From Meandrina meandrites (Eukaryota > Cnidaria > Anthozoa > Scleractinia > Meandrinidae): a stretch of 64,000 nt of DNA. Below the pieces are notes generated by a model. It ran no database searches and was not told the origin of the DNA. It saw nothing but the letters and a program-made list of their open reading frames with translations. The DNA lies in the NCBI GenBank assembly GCA_963693305.1, contig OY855913.1, positions 6,421,701 to 6,485,700 of the forward strand, written 5' to 3'. This document shows, in pieces, positions 14,501 to 29,500 of this stretch. Position numbers and translations under genes: made by a program. Position 1 is the first letter of the stretch, and each line of letters starts with the position of its first letter.

Positions 14501-17500
14501 ATAGAAATCCGACTTCGTAATGATCCTAATGGCGCGATTCTGTAACTTTTGTAATTTATCAGTCAGTATCAGTCAATGTATAGACTTGGGTGGAGAGAGA
14601 CATCACAAGGGTAAAGTGTGTTGCCCAAGAAAACAAAATTTAACACAACAAAACAAATCTGGAGACAGAGTCCACCGTTCTTATCACAAGGTCTTCGTGC
14701 CACTACCGTGGCCCGACCCCCTCCTCCCGCCTCCCAAAAAATAAAAATAAAATAACCCCACAAAATGTTGCTTCAATAGAGTCTAACCTTTGTCATTCTC
14801 CCATTGCACTATCCGATCCAAGAGCACTTGAAACCCAGCCCAAGCCATGGCCGATAGATTGACCGCTGTATCACTCTCCTCGCTTCTCAAAGAACACAGC
14901 TTGTCCAGCAGATACACAAGACTGCTTCTCATAACACAGCGCTCTTCATGCCAGGAGAATGGGCAGACAGAGAGCACCAAAATGCTGTCATGGTACACTG
15001 TGGGCTCAGAGGAAGCCTGCTGGACAACTGCTTGCACCACAGCCGAGAACATGTCACGCACCTCTCGCACCATGCCTCCGCACTTGAGTTCTTCAGTCCT
15101 GGGGTAAAAATAAAGGGTGAGTAATGTGTCATGAGAATACACATTCTCGTCCCCATAGCCCTTTTCGCTTCTCTTAGCCAGCGGGGCCTTGGCACGAGAA
15201 ACGAAGGCTAAGAGAAGAGAAAACGGCTATGGGGACGAGAATGGAGAATACAAGGCACCTTTACGGCTGGCGTTGACAAAAACTATAATTATAAACGATC
15301 AATTCCAAAAGGAAAAGCCGAAGTAACAGGAACAGAGACTAACCTTGGTCCTTGAGCGAGAATTGACGCCACAGCAGAGAGCAGGTGGGGCACATGAGTT
15401 CCAATTCGAGAACAAACTGTCACCAGTTCTATCATACATTGAAGAGCTTGAACACGGTCCAGACCTCTCTCATTACGCACACGAGCTGCGGCGAGAAAAC
15501 TGGAACAAGTCACCTGGTAAAAAATATATATATTTCAGAAACTACAACAGTAAACGGAGATCATAAGACTTAATTTGTTACTAGGCTTTGTAAACAGTTA
15601 CATATTTCGGGATGCATCGTTATAAACCAGTAAAATTACTAGCTTTATAGAATCTTAGGCCTACCTTAATAAAAACGGGAATACTTAGGGAATATCTAAC
15701 TGTTCTAAGTATGTTGTTTCTTAAGCTGAAATTGAAAACTCGAATGTACAAAAGCGTTTCTTGTAATTTGAAACGAGTTACTGCTCCATGGTATCTCCAC
15801 CCGGGCTGCAAGTTGTGTTGTTTTATCATTTGAGCCAAAATTTACAGGCTAATGAGCCCAAGGATCTTAACTACTTACAGCTTTATCGGGATCACTGCCA
15901 ATGAAAGTGAAAATCTCGGCCACAGTTGAAACAAACGTCCTGACATTTACATCAGAATCTGTCTGATCTACAGCAGAACATCGACTGTGTTTCTTCTGTA
16001 CATTCGTTCTCCAGCGCTGTAACCTGCGCACGTCATGTATGCCTTCCTGAACTGTCGTCGACTGATCCAACTTGGATGGTGCTGACAACGAGCGACTAAG
16101 GACTGGTGACTGGGGAGCGTGGAGCTGATTCAAGGAAGCCGCTGCAAAAAATCGTAAGCAAATGAGGGCGAATTTTGTGAGGGACAAGATGGCTGGACAT
16201 CAAAACGATAAAATACAACAGTAACGAGAGATAACCCCGAACACTAGGATGTGATAATTTGGTGACATCTGAATGGAGATACTGCATATTTAAATACGAC
16301 TTTTACTATTAGTGTTGTGTGCTTTAACCGGCTGGCCGTTGAAATCACGTTTGGGAAAAACATTTTTTCCTCACCTCGTATGTGATTTGGTTTTCTAGAC
16401 AGAGCAAATGCTCAGCAGCATTTGAAGAGCGAACTCTCTAGCAAGTTATGTTGCGTTTTGTCACTTTTTGCAATAGATCCATTGGGAAAGATTGACACGG
16501 ATTACAATTTACGAACGATGAACATGAAGAATTTTTAGGCTGAAGTATTCGGCTCCTTTAATGATGTCTATATCTTTTTCTTTTTTTCTACATTTTTTTC
16601 TTTTTCCACAGCGGATGAAACACGAAAGGAAACAGGGCAACCCTTAATCTTCAAAACGCACCTGCTCAAAAAGACATCCTCTTGGTTCTTCACACAATCC
16701 TTCCTTCCAGATTGCGCTACGAGCTCAAAGAATGGCTAACAAAAACTACTTACCGTGTTGTGATTGTTGCCCGTGATCCGGTGCAAAACTGCTATGAGAG
16801 ATGCTTCTCTCTGGAGCGGCTTTACTTCCACTGGACTCGATTGTCACGTTACACAGCAGCCCTGCACACTCCATGACAGAAAACAAAAACTTTTTGGTGA
16901 CTGGCATCACATCCAATGCACTTTCCATTTCCTGGCGTTCTGCTTTTGCTTCTGTCTCTAGTCGCTCTCTAAGGAAAGGAAACAAACAAGTGATTGGGCA
17001 AGAAATTTAGCTTCAGAAAGATGCTAAACAGTTGTCAGAAACTTTCATTTCACTGAAACGGAATAACATAAAAAAGTAACTTCTCAGGGTGCAAAGAAAA
17101 TTGATTTTCAAGATTCACATCGGGCGAAGGTCTTTCTCAGTGGCCTTACTACATCTGCCAAGTAAAAACTCCAAAAATGTTACTTGCTCATCTGGCAAGT
17201 GATTGATAAAATCCACTAGTCCAACAGGAAAAAATTCCACTAGCCCCGGTCTATTGGACAAGACTTTTTTTTCGCACTGCCCCTTTAGAAAAGATCATAC
17301 CCTTGCACTCACATGAGTTTCCCCACAGACTGCTCTTGCTCTATTGGATCGAACTCAACATTTTTCAGTGAACACAACAACTCAAGTTCCTTGCTCTTGG
17401 CCTGCAAAAGAAAGAGACGACAGTGTACAACGTTTTTAGTACAGAACTTGCATAAAATCTAAACCTTGTGTATATAGATTGAGTCGATCAAACAGCGTCA

Positions 17501-17553
17501 ATAGAACGAGCACTTGTTAAGTACTTGTTAAGCAACTAGTAAGAGTAGTTGTA

Positions 17554-17590
<37 letters not shown>

Positions 17591-20500
17591 GTTAGTCAGT
17601 CAGTCAGTCAGTCAGTCAGTCAGTCAGTCAGTCAATTGATCGATCGATCGATCGATCGATCGATCAATCAATCAACCAACAGCATTTGTACACGGTGATT
17701 AAAAAAAGGCCAGCTAATAAGCTGATGTTACCGTTATTAACTAATTAAGAAATAAAAGCTATTCACTAAGCAAGACATATGTGACATTTTAACAGGATTC
17801 CAACTCACAACCTCCAGCGCAAATATTCTAATATAGTAGTTGAATGGTTGCACCACTTACTCGCCACCTACTCGTGAAATCAAGTCAAGATTTTCTAATG
17901 TGCTACTCTTGAATGCACAGGCAGCTATACAAATGCGTTTATTCTTACGTCAATTCTGTAATACTAAAGCAATCGTTTAAACTAATAATGAAGGAACATT
18001 ATACCTCTTGTAAGTGGAAGTCATTGAAGAAGGCAGCACTTGGCTGCAGTGTTCCATCACGCACATCATCCAGCTCGTGAGCCCATTTCTGTTCCATCTC
18101 GGCCATGGTCTGCAGCTGCCTGATCAGACCATTCAGCCGGCTGAACACTTCTTTCATTACACCACACAGGTACCTGTACTCCTCACCCTCTACCTCTGTC
18201 GCCAGTAGAAGCTCCAGTCCGTGTACAGTTTTGGTAAGTCCCAGATGGTTGATAACACACCGCAGTACCACCTCCTCTATACCTTCGGGTTGGAGAGCTT
18301 GTCTCAGGCTTGGACGCAGGGTGGGGGCTTGCACACCTGAGTGGGGGACGCAGAATATTAAATTAGAGTTCTCGGTGTGAATTGTTTCTAATCTCAACAG
18401 ACATTTATTTAATTTATCTCTCTGCACGTTAAAACAAGCGAAAAAATGTGACTCTACATCCTAACTTCAAAAGAGATCCAGGCTATTTGATTTTTGACAG
18501 CAAACGCCTGGAAATTTTCAATAATGAACTCTAAACTCAGTTAAGGTAAAAAATAATTTATTAGCATAAAGGGGCCATAATGTCAGTCACGAGTGTTTGA
18601 AAGACTCCTTGGTGATTGCCATTACAATTCTGTCAGTGACACTTCAGAGAATTTGCAGAGAATTCAAGGGTTTGACAACATCATTGCTGTACAAAGACAA
18701 AACAGTTTATTACAAGCAGTGAAGCATGTTAACAGGGTGCCTTTATTGCTTAGGAAAATGAAACACTTACCTGCTGCAGTTCTTAGGCGTTTCAAAAGCT
18801 CTGAGGAAAGCTTAGAGCTTGGTTTGGACACGATACTGTCAAGACTTGTTGTAGAACCTATCTCTGACTCAACAGTAATGGTGATACCTGAATTTCCTGA
18901 TGCTGACACTGCTTCAGCAGCAGTGGGCCATACACACCTGATTGAACAAAGGATATGTACTTCAATTATTGACTGCACTCAGTGCTTCTTTAGCCAGTCA
19001 CGCAGGAGAAAGCGTGACCTTAGTGGACTGCCAAGTCACGTCCTCTTGTGTGACACACTTGCTTAGGTACTGCTTACAGTAAAACCTTTGTTTTATGGAC
19101 TTCTTTTAAACACTTTCAAGAGTTGCAACAAATTCAGTCTGAGAATCCCATATCCAAGAATTGATTTAACCTGCAAACTTTGCTAGAGAATTTGCTAAGC
19201 AATAGGGCATGTTTTTACGCTGGCGTGACAACGATGAAAGTGCCTTCAAGTGTTTGTGTTAGTCTTGGACAGCATATGTTACGATTTAAAAACTCTTTGT
19301 ACGCTTCCACAAGGAATTCCGGAAACAGCAGAAATTGCATCGCTATGTTTGATCAATACGTAGTACATCTTTGTATTGCAAGCAGGGGGGATTGTACGAT
19401 TTCCACATAAGCTTCTCTTATCGTTTAGTCAAGGACATTGCCAAAAGGGTTTCTTACCTTTGCAAAAGTTTGGAGTTGAGCAAATGTTGACAGGCGTCTT
19501 CTGCTTCAGTGTTAGCAGGGCCCTGGTACCTAACGTTCAGCAAGCTGTGTGTGAGTACAGAGAGGCCTAGGCACAAGTCGTCAAAGAACGGTAGCCGGGA
19601 AGATGTTTCAGGATGTTCCTGAAATAGTGAGCAGAATAGTTGGAGAGAATTACTTTAACAGGCAGCTATGTCAAAAAGAAATAGTGTTTCGTTTCAAGAT
19701 CGCGGAAGGATAAGAATGACAAGGAACTTCCTAATTTGCCCTTATCTTGCCCTTTTTCGTCAGCGGCGCAGGCCAGCCCTTCCGTGCCAGCAAACACGAT
19801 ACACGCGAAGGCATCGTGTCTTTGCTTACGCTTGCAAGCGCTCTCATTGGTGGGAATTTCCTTCTTTCTCAGAATATAGCTAGAAATGTTAACTCAACAA
19901 TTAAACACGGAAAGAGCTCACTTTATATATATTATATATTGTAGTCTAATTAGGCCAATTTTAGAATACTGTGCAAGTGTGTGGGGCTGCTGCGGAGTAG
20001 GTCACAAACAAGACCTTGAAGCCCTCCAAAACCGGGCTGCCAGAATAGTTGCACGAACTGTGCGCAGCAACCCGGCAATGGACTTTCTGAAATGGCCCAC
20101 GCTGGAGGAGCGCCGTCGTAAATCTGTTTTTAAACTCGTTAAGAAATGCCTGCAAGGGTAATGTCCCCAATATTTTAAAGAATATTTTAAACGTAATAAT
20201 ACAATCCATGCGCGCGCTACTAGACAAAGCAACCTTTTACATCCGCCTGCTGTAAGGACTGAGATCGCAAAACGATCCTTTTATTACTATGGTTGCATTC
20301 TTTTTAACGAACTATCTTGATGTACATAGTTTTCTATCTATATTATTATTAATGTTAGCGTAATGATATGTATGCTATAGTTTTAGTACATTGTTGCGCT
20401 CAGGGCTCCCATTGATAACAGACAGCTTTTTGCATCCCTGAGCGGTATAAATCAATAAAGCTTCTTTGTCTTTGTCTTTATATCTTTCGCCAATACATGG

Positions 20501-23500
20501 GTTTAGTTGAACTTAAAAGCACTGCAGTCGTCAGATATTTCTATTTGTAATGAATCTGCTGACAATGATCTTTCCGATATTTGAAAAACATGTTTTTTAC
20601 GAGATTGTTTGCCTTAGTACAACGTGTTGACATTGTGGTTTCGAGCGTTCTTCTGATTGGATAGTAGCCCCCATTGTGCAAAAAGTTCACATCGAATCCA
20701 CAACAATACCGTTTCGTTTCTGAGAAAATGAAACAAAGGTTGCAAGAAATCAGAACAGAAGGATCTAAGAGAAAGTTTATATTAATGCCAAGGAGCACTA
20801 GCACATCATCTCTAGAGGTGTCATTGTCGTCCCCAGAGCCTCGTATCCCTCTTGGCCGGCGAGTCACCTTTTTCTCGTGCAAAGGTCCTGCCGGCCAAGA
20901 GGGACAGTTAGTCCGGGGGACGAGAATGGAGAGGTGTATTTTGTAACATAGGTGCAACACATTTCCAACATGTTTATTCGCTCCGACCAAGGGCTAACGC
21001 TTGAAATAATTATCAGCTTTTCAAATTCACTGTAGTGGTCATCAGACCTTAATAGTCTAATAGCTAATTTTGTATATTGATATGGTAAGCTAGAGGAGCT
21101 TGTCAATAGATAATTTCTGAGATCAAGTAACCTTTCGGCATGACGTACCTTGGTGCTTATAATGCAGCTGAAACCCCACAGAGCATTGTCAGGCGTGTTA
21201 CGCTCTCTTGTACTCTTCAACTGAAAAGAGATGGTCACTGCATCACCCTCCACCTTAACAGCTTCCTTGGGCCAGCCTAGCCGCACCACCCCTCTGCCAC
21301 CAATCCCGCACGAGTTACCACCATACTCGGCTACTTTGCGACCAGTGGTGGTCTTGCCAGCATACAGAATCACCTGGGGACAAGCGTTGGTTTATGACAT
21401 TAGAGCGGTTTCCATTTCATTGTCTTCGAACCAAAACCAAAGTAATCACTCTGGCCAATCACAAAGGACACAAACAATCCAGTAAACCAATCTAAACTCA
21501 AAATCCATGCTTGACTTTTCTTCGTTTTGGATGTCCCAGAGCATAGCTTGGCCTCCAGCATGGCGGATTTTGTACCATCATGATGTGACCTTTTGGTGCT
21601 AAAGGCCCATTTTAGTTCAAATTTACGTTTATATTGTAGCCCAAACAGGGTTAGAGTTAGTCACATGACTACCTCCAAACCAGTGGGAGATGTCTTTTTG
21701 TTACCCTTTATCATCGTACTATGATGAGGTCAGTTACTTGAATTGTATTTTTAAACACGGGAGGACAAAGAGATTAAAAGGAGAGTGATTTAGTGACAAG
21801 TTCCGGGAGGGGTGCAAATTCATTGCATCCTTCAACTCTTTTCCTTTTGCCATCAAACTCTACTGTTTTTACTATCTTTCCTTTACAGAAGCACTTGTTG
21901 AGCAGACAAAGCAATAGGCATCCCATGAAGGTGATCTGCCTTGCCTTACCTTATCATAATCGTATTGCGTGGCGCATCTTGGATCAAATTGGACATACAA
22001 ACAAGACGCCCCTGGTAGCACCACTGTTTTACAGCACTGATAGTCATCTCTAAGTGGATGAGGACTCTCCACTTTACGAGGACTTGACCATGGTGACGGC
22101 ACAGCAGGAGATGACAGAGAAGGCTTGTGAGTTGCCTCTCCAGGTGATTTTAATTCAGAAATGAAATAGGCGACCTAAAAAAGAAAACTGCACTAGTCAG
22201 GACTATAGTGAGACTTGTTCAAAGCCGCTCTTTTTCTTTGTGTCGGAAGAGTTTTGTGAATAGATCGCTTACAAAAAGGAATACAATATCGCGCGTTGAA
22301 GACCGCCTGGAATCTATTTGCCCGTGTATGAAAGCGTGCGAAGTGCACTAAATCCAGAAAGGGCTCGTTCCGCAATTGACTGCCATTTTAAAATCCTTGA
22401 CAAAGCCCCTTTAAGTGCATTACCAATATAATTCAGCTTTTCTTCTCACCCTTGTTGCAGTCACTGTTACATTGGTCACAGCTGGTAGAAAGCCCGTAGC
22501 TATTGGCAACCTTAGACACTTCTCAGAGGACACAACTGATGCTAGCAGTGGTAGGGTCTGCCCCACTACTGTGGCTTTCATAACATGTTCCAGCCCTTCT
22601 ACTCTTGATTTGATATCTCCTTTGTATTCCACTGACAGCTTGGAAAGGACTTCTAGAATGACATCAAGAATCTAGAAAGGATTTTCAACATAGATGTAGT
22701 TAAAAAGTCGCTCAATAAAACTAGTTTGTATGACTTGTGTGGCAAGTTGTCACGGTTGCCAGACATCAGTTTTAAAATTTCCTGACCTTTCTCAGATAAG
22801 AAAAAAATTTCCCTGACCTAATAAATAGAAAATGTCAGTTATAGTAGCAGACTCCAGGCTCTGCTTCCAAACAAAAAATCACCGAGATCACATTGACCTG
22901 AAATGTTTCTTCCAGCAATGAATTGTACGGAGTCAGCGGTGTTGTATTTCAATTTTTCCCTGATTTTTTTTAAATGTCATTAAGGATAAAAGTGTATGGA
23001 TTACTAGAAGGTACAATTAGAAACCGAGGCTTTTTCATTTTCGACTTTGGCTTAGATTTCTTTGAACTTTGACAAAACTGTGAAGAATTTAGCTTCCATA
23101 CATAGTTAGGGACGTTCGTAATGAGGAAACTACATTTACTGCAGTTTTAGGCAGATACCCAAGGATACCCAGTATTCCTTCAAGGCGTTTATGTTGCTAA
23201 ATGAAGAGTTTAGCAGATATGAATTTTCTCTTTTGTACATAAGGATAAATACAATTGTCTGAAGAAAAATTATAATACCCAGGTAATTGAACCAAGCCTA
23301 GATTATAACAACAATTAGTAGAATTCTACTAGTACACTAATGCAAATGTTGCAATGTGATTGGCTGAGCTATTGAACACTATCAGCCATTAGTGTGCAGT
23401 TGCCGAAGGTCGTCCACAAAATGCGACGTTTTTATCGTCTTTCCGAAGTTTTGGAAGGAAGTTTAGATGTAAATGGATAAAAAAATTCCCGAGAAGACGA

Positions 23501-26500
23501 AAAGAAGGACATTAGCGGTTTCTTGACTTTAAAAGCTTGAAATTATTGAAAAACGTAACGGATGCACGCGCGTAAACAACTGCAAATTTACCAAGGACAA
23601 TTCAATGCGTGCGATTTTGTTAAAGCGTTTAATAGTTCGATAATGCGTAGAAAAATAATTAGAAACCATTATTTGCGTTTATTTCAGTTAGAATTCTACT
23701 AAAACAATTAGATTATTCGCTCTCAATTTCTATGAGGTGATAGTTGATTCGGCCTGCGGCCTCATCAACTATCACCTCATAGAAATCTCGAGCTCATAAT
23801 CTAATTGTTAATTAGAATGGAGCCACAACATACCTCTTGACAAGCTTCTAAAATTTTTAATGACAGCTTTTGACATTCAACTTGTTCTTTCACCACGTCA
23901 CTGAAATCCTAATGAGAAGAAAAAAATGATTTAGGAAGAGCTATCATGATTATAAAAGTATCCAGCAAGCTATCTTGGCATGCTGCCTGAGAACTACTCA
24001 CTAGCATACTATCGATAGGAAGTTACATATATCTGGGAGGGTGCGGTGGCCTAAATGGTTAGTGTGCTGGACTCTGGATCGAGCGGTCCGGGTTTGAGCC
24101 TTGGCTGGGGTCACTGCATTCTTGGTTAGGACACAAACTCTCACAGTGCCTCTCTCCACCCAGGTGTATAAATGGCCCGGGGGGGGGGGGGGGGGGTACT
24201 CCCCTAAATTTCAGATAGGGGTGTGCCGCGAACATTCTCAAACCCTGACCCTATCTAAGGATAAAGAAAACGAAAATTAATACCCTTTCTAAGGCCCAAA
24301 CCTGACAATTGACACCCTATTCAAGGGGAGGAGAAGCATTGCGTGACGACCCAAATAACGGCTAACCACGCACGGCAAAGCTCAAATCTTTCAAAATCGC
24401 TTTGTTAATACTTAATGACGGATAGTTAAGTTTTAACAGACAATTTGTTTTTCGTTTAGCTGGGCGTTTACTTGAGCTGATAGAATTTAGGTACCCTATC
24501 TAAGGATCACACTGGGAACACAATGCCAAAAGGAACAAAAATGATACCCTATCAAAGGACCAAGAACCTCAAAAACCATACCCTATCTCGCTATAGCCCA
24601 TGTATGGGAGTACCCCCCCCCCCCCCCCCCCCGGATAAATGGGTACTGGCAAATGTACTGCTGGGGGTAACCCTGTGATGGACTAGTATCCCATCTGGCT
24701 GGGGGGAGGGGGTAGAAATACTCCTAGTCACTTCATGCAAGAAAACCGGGATAAGCTCCAGCCATGGGCCACTAAGGCTCAAACACAGTTTTTATGACCA
24801 GTTTTATGACCAGTTTTTATGACCAGGTGGAAAGATGAAATAAAACAAACCTTATCCACTCTGTCAGCTGACTGTTGTTCATCAGAGAGCACAACTTCTT
24901 TCCAGCTTGTGATGAAGACAGCTGTGAGGTACTGCAGGACTGGAGAAACATCCTGTGTAAAACAAAAATATAATTATAGTGAATTCAAGGGGTGAACGTC
25001 ATAACATAATACTAGTTTTTGTTTTTATGTTTTTATTCTTGTTTTATTGTGAGCATGTTGTGAATTTTAAATGTGCAAATAAGAACCTTTTGAGTTTCAA
25101 ATATTGAAAATTATGAGAATTGAGAACAGTATCCTGACAAGAATTAAGGAAAGAGCAGTGAGTTAAGGGCAGTTCTTCAAGACATTTCTCATTCTTTAAT
25201 GTGACATAACCAGTCCACATGCATTCTAAATGGCTGCTGCACAGCTTTTCTTGAGTGACTGATTCCAAGTGTGATTGAACACCCTCCCCTTTCAGAAGTG
25301 CTGGGGATGCCCCTGAGTTCTGGGAGTTTGGTCCTTTATGTCACCGCCCATCAGACTAGTCACACTCTAAGGGGCCTGTTCCACTCTAAGGGGGTGTTTA
25401 CATGATATACCAAGGCGACTTTTGTACTGGCGAAAGTTTACTCCGGTTCCCTCTTTCCTCTAAGTACAGTGTATGGTTTATCTGGCTGAAAAAAAACTCT
25501 TTTTCTTAAATGGCCTTTAGCCAACAAAATCCCTCTTGGCTACACTGTGCATCCTTGCTAAATGTCAGACTTTAGGGTAATAAAATGTACATTAACTCTA
25601 CACAGGATTAATTATATTGACTAACTGGATGCTTGGCCACCAGTGATTGAAATGCATCATCATCCATACTGCTGCACTGGAGAATCATGTCACTGGACTC
25701 TTTGATGCACACTTTAAGAGCTGCAAACACCACATCTTCAGCCAACCTAAAGGGGGTAATTAAAATCAAACCAGAGCCCTTCAATATAACATTAATTAAA
25801 CACAAAATCAAAACAAGATTCAACCAGTCAACAAGTACCATTTGTAACCTTCACCAATCAAATCATATTTTTAAGCCATCCTTGATGTTTTACAACAGAA
25901 TTGAATAGAAGGTTAATTAAGTAGACCTGCATTCCAGCCTAGTGGTTCAGAATACCCCCCCCCCCCCCCCCCCGGCCCCCCAGTGTATGTTCTCTCCAGT
26001 TTCCCTCCCTCTATAGACTAAAATTGAAACTTCTAAATTCCAGTTCCATCTCTAACAGTGTGTGACAGACGTGCTACTGGACTATGATCTATTCTTTAAT
26101 CTTTTAAATGAGGTTAAATATATTATTTAACTTAGTTAATGTCTAGGAGCTAATTTTGGCTGTTCTGTAGTTGTCTGGCGTAAGCTTGGCATTAGCGTGG
26201 CGTTGGCGTGGCGTGGCATGGTGTTTATTAGCGTACGTTGGCGGGCGGGCAATTCCTGTGCGTGGCGTTTTACTTCCAGTCTAGGCGATGCGGGCAACTT
26301 CTGGCGCACTCGTGGTCAGCGGTTACCTGTCGCGTTCTTATGCGTGCAATGTTGCACGTGCTAGTGTTTCACTTATTCGCGTAGCTTCACTGAGTTTAGT
26401 GCTCGAGGCGTTCTGGCTTACTTAGACTATTTTTTTTTTCCACTGAATTCCTCATTCAGTGTGACGGGTGCTGGGAATGGGGCTGGGTGTGGCGGGCGGC

Positions 26501-29500
26501 GCTCGTGCCTGGGTTGTGGCTAGGGCAGGCTTTTGGGGTGTTCTTGCTACCTGGGTTTGGGGTCGGCAGCCATCCCCAGGTTCCTAAGCACTCAACCTCC
26601 ATGTGCGACGCAGGTGTTAAATATCCACAAATTGGCAGGAAAGAACATCCCCTTGAGTTTTTGGTCATACTTAATTGTGCTCAAAAGTGACTGAATTTTG
26701 ACATGTGGCATTCATTTTACTTGAGAAACATTACTAGTCCTGAAGTTTTTATTTTTGCTAGTTTGCAAAATTTGTTGTAGCTTTTGTTGCAATGCTTTTC
26801 TTGAAGATTATACAGTATTAACAAATAATATATTAATGAATAATATATTAAGTCAGAAGTTACTCCACTAGACATTACATGTACCTTCCTTTTGCAGTCT
26901 CTCCAGGATCAGTGCTCGTTATGTTGTCAGCTAGATGAGTGAGTAAGTAATCCAACAGCTGTGTCGGGGCCCCCTCAGTCAATAAAAGCATCAGTAAAGC
27001 ACTCTTTTCCATCGTATTGGGATAAAACACTTCCAGGCCAGCCATTAACACATTACAAGCCTCCTTATTCTGCACTTCAGCTCCAACCGAATCAACAGGT
27101 GCATTAATCAGCTTCCATATTAGAAGGTTTGTCTCTTTAACAGCGCTGTCATCTAGCTTGGCCCAGCCTGCATGCACTTGCCTCATGAGAGTTTGAAGTG
27201 CAACTAACATGGCTATTGTTATCTGGTGCTGGCCTTCTGTTATTATAGCGGCATTCAGAACATTGCAGATGTGGCTCAACAGTGTGTTATAAAAATCAGG
27301 TGTGTCGCACAATGTAACGTCATGATCATTTTCTATCGAAGCCACCCGTATCTTGGCATCTAGTCTTCTACAGAGGAAGGTAATTTGATGTGCTAATGAC
27401 GTTGAGGCCTCCAGTGGGTCAAGCTGATCTTGTGCGGTTTCAGCTACATTTTAAGTTGTTGGAAAAAAAATTAACAAACTTGTTGAGTTTGAATAATTTT
27501 GTTACCACCACAAAAGCTTACTAAAAGTTTTAATATCCTTAGTAAAAAGAGTTACCAAATGAATATTAATTTTGTTACTGTCATAAAAGCTATTTAAAAG
27601 CCTATTACCCAGGTAAAAAAAAACATCTTTTTAAGGTCAGCCAGAATTTGAAAAGTGAGCATGCCTGTCCACAATATGTTTAAGAAAGAAGGCATTTTTT
27701 GTGATCTTTTAATTTTTGCAGTTTCCCTTCTGTCATGAAATTGTCCAAACATCATGTGGTTGCCAATGAGACTGGCACAACACAGTCAGAGAAAACAAAT
27801 TCCCTGTGAAATCCACAAACTCTATCCCTTTGAGAACTGAATGAGCCAAGGAACAGTTTTACTCCATTGTATCCTTATTGTACCATGATAGCCCGATAAT
27901 TTTCATAGTGAATGAAATATAATTTTTCAATAATGATAATCAGAAACTTTGCAAGCCAAAAATGATACTTGTTCTGCCAAATGCAGATTGGTTAGCATGC
28001 CTAACAGACCAATTTTGTTCAAAATTAGCCAATGAAGAGAGACCAATAATATTAAGTTATTCATAGTGCATTACAAAAAAGGCTAGTCATCTCTCACAAA
28101 CATAAACAGAGGTTGGCAATTTTATACTAGAGACGTGTCATCCATCTGGACGAGTTTAAGCAAACATCATCCAGTAATGTATAAAGACAGGCAGAAGACA
28201 CCGAACCTGTGTAGATGAGCTACTTTTCAAAATGCTAGTATAAAATTGGCCAATCATTAACCTGTACAATGAAAGCTTGAAGGAGCTTGAAGTTGGTGAG
28301 ACACTTGATTGCAAGATGGCTGTCCACTAGCCACCCATTCGCCTATGTGACTGCTTCCGTAACTCCACAGTTGGCCATTAACTGAGTCCTGGCATACACC
28401 TGTGAATTTCAGTGACAAACGGTAATTTGAATAATTCAGCAAATAAAGTGGTTATTGTTCCACAGTAAGTGTCTAAGGTCAAAAGGTCACTTTGAAACTC
28501 CGAGCTGGGTGTAACACTGAAAGAAATTACCATGACCACCACACTTTTTCAAAAACTTACTGTTTTGCTAAGGGTCATGGAGAACTGTTGGCGAACAGTC
28601 AGTTTATACATTAGACTTATAAACTACAGACCACTTTTCACCAACAACACATTTTATTTTGTGTCATAAATTTTCATATGTCCAGGGGTTTCAATAAAAT
28701 TTGAAGTAGGCAGCTAGTTAGAATAGAGTAGCCGACTGCATCAACAAGTTTTGAAAAAATCATTCTCTAGTTACCTCAAATTAGGGTAAAAAGTAGCTGA
28801 CTTCTCTGAGCGAAGTAGCCAACGCTTATTGTCGGCTGTCGGTACTTGTTGAAAGCACTGTATGTCTGTCAGTTTCCAGGTATTCAGTTTGCTAAGTGCA
28901 TTATTCTGACAATTTAAAGTACACAGGGCTCAACAAAAACTTGAATTCCAACTTGCCCTTTGGGCAAGCAAGTCTCAAAACTTGCTTGCCCGAGCCGATT
29001 TCCCACTTGCCCGCATCAAAAAAATAAAGTAAAATAAGCTCATTAAAAATTCATAATCCTCGGATGACTAGATCTCATGAAGTGTTTTTTGATTGCTTTA
29101 CTTCGTTTGAACGTTTTCCTTATTAACATAACAATTGAAGTGACTGAAGTGATTTTCTTTTTCGCGTATTTTTCTCCCAAGCTGGTGTGTTATGAGACTG
29201 CATGGTGGAATGTTTATTTTTGGTATTGGAAGACACTAAACTGGTTTCTCATCAGTAGTGGTTATTTTATGAGGATTTTATTTTTGATGTTTGTACAAAT
29301 GAAAAGAACTTGGTTTCGTTAATTTTTGGGAGGTTCACTGAAATTTTATTTTGCTGATCAAAAGCTTTGGCCTAGTTGTTTACACTGCGTGTGCGCAAAA
29401 TTCTCACACTATTTATTTGTAGAAAGAAATTTGATAAGGTCAGATTTTAGTCACGTGCTAGGCAACCAGGTGGTCGTTTTCCCAAACTTAAAAGCATAAA

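Noticed and set aside
18593..19066. 157-codon plus-strand open frame
   Set aside because: It is the antisense shadow of a HECTD4 exon (18937-18771) plus flanking intron; no family signature.
29077..29322. 81-codon hydrophobic frame
   Set aside because: Lies inside a hAT-type non-autonomous element, very AT-rich, without splice context or homology I can recognise.
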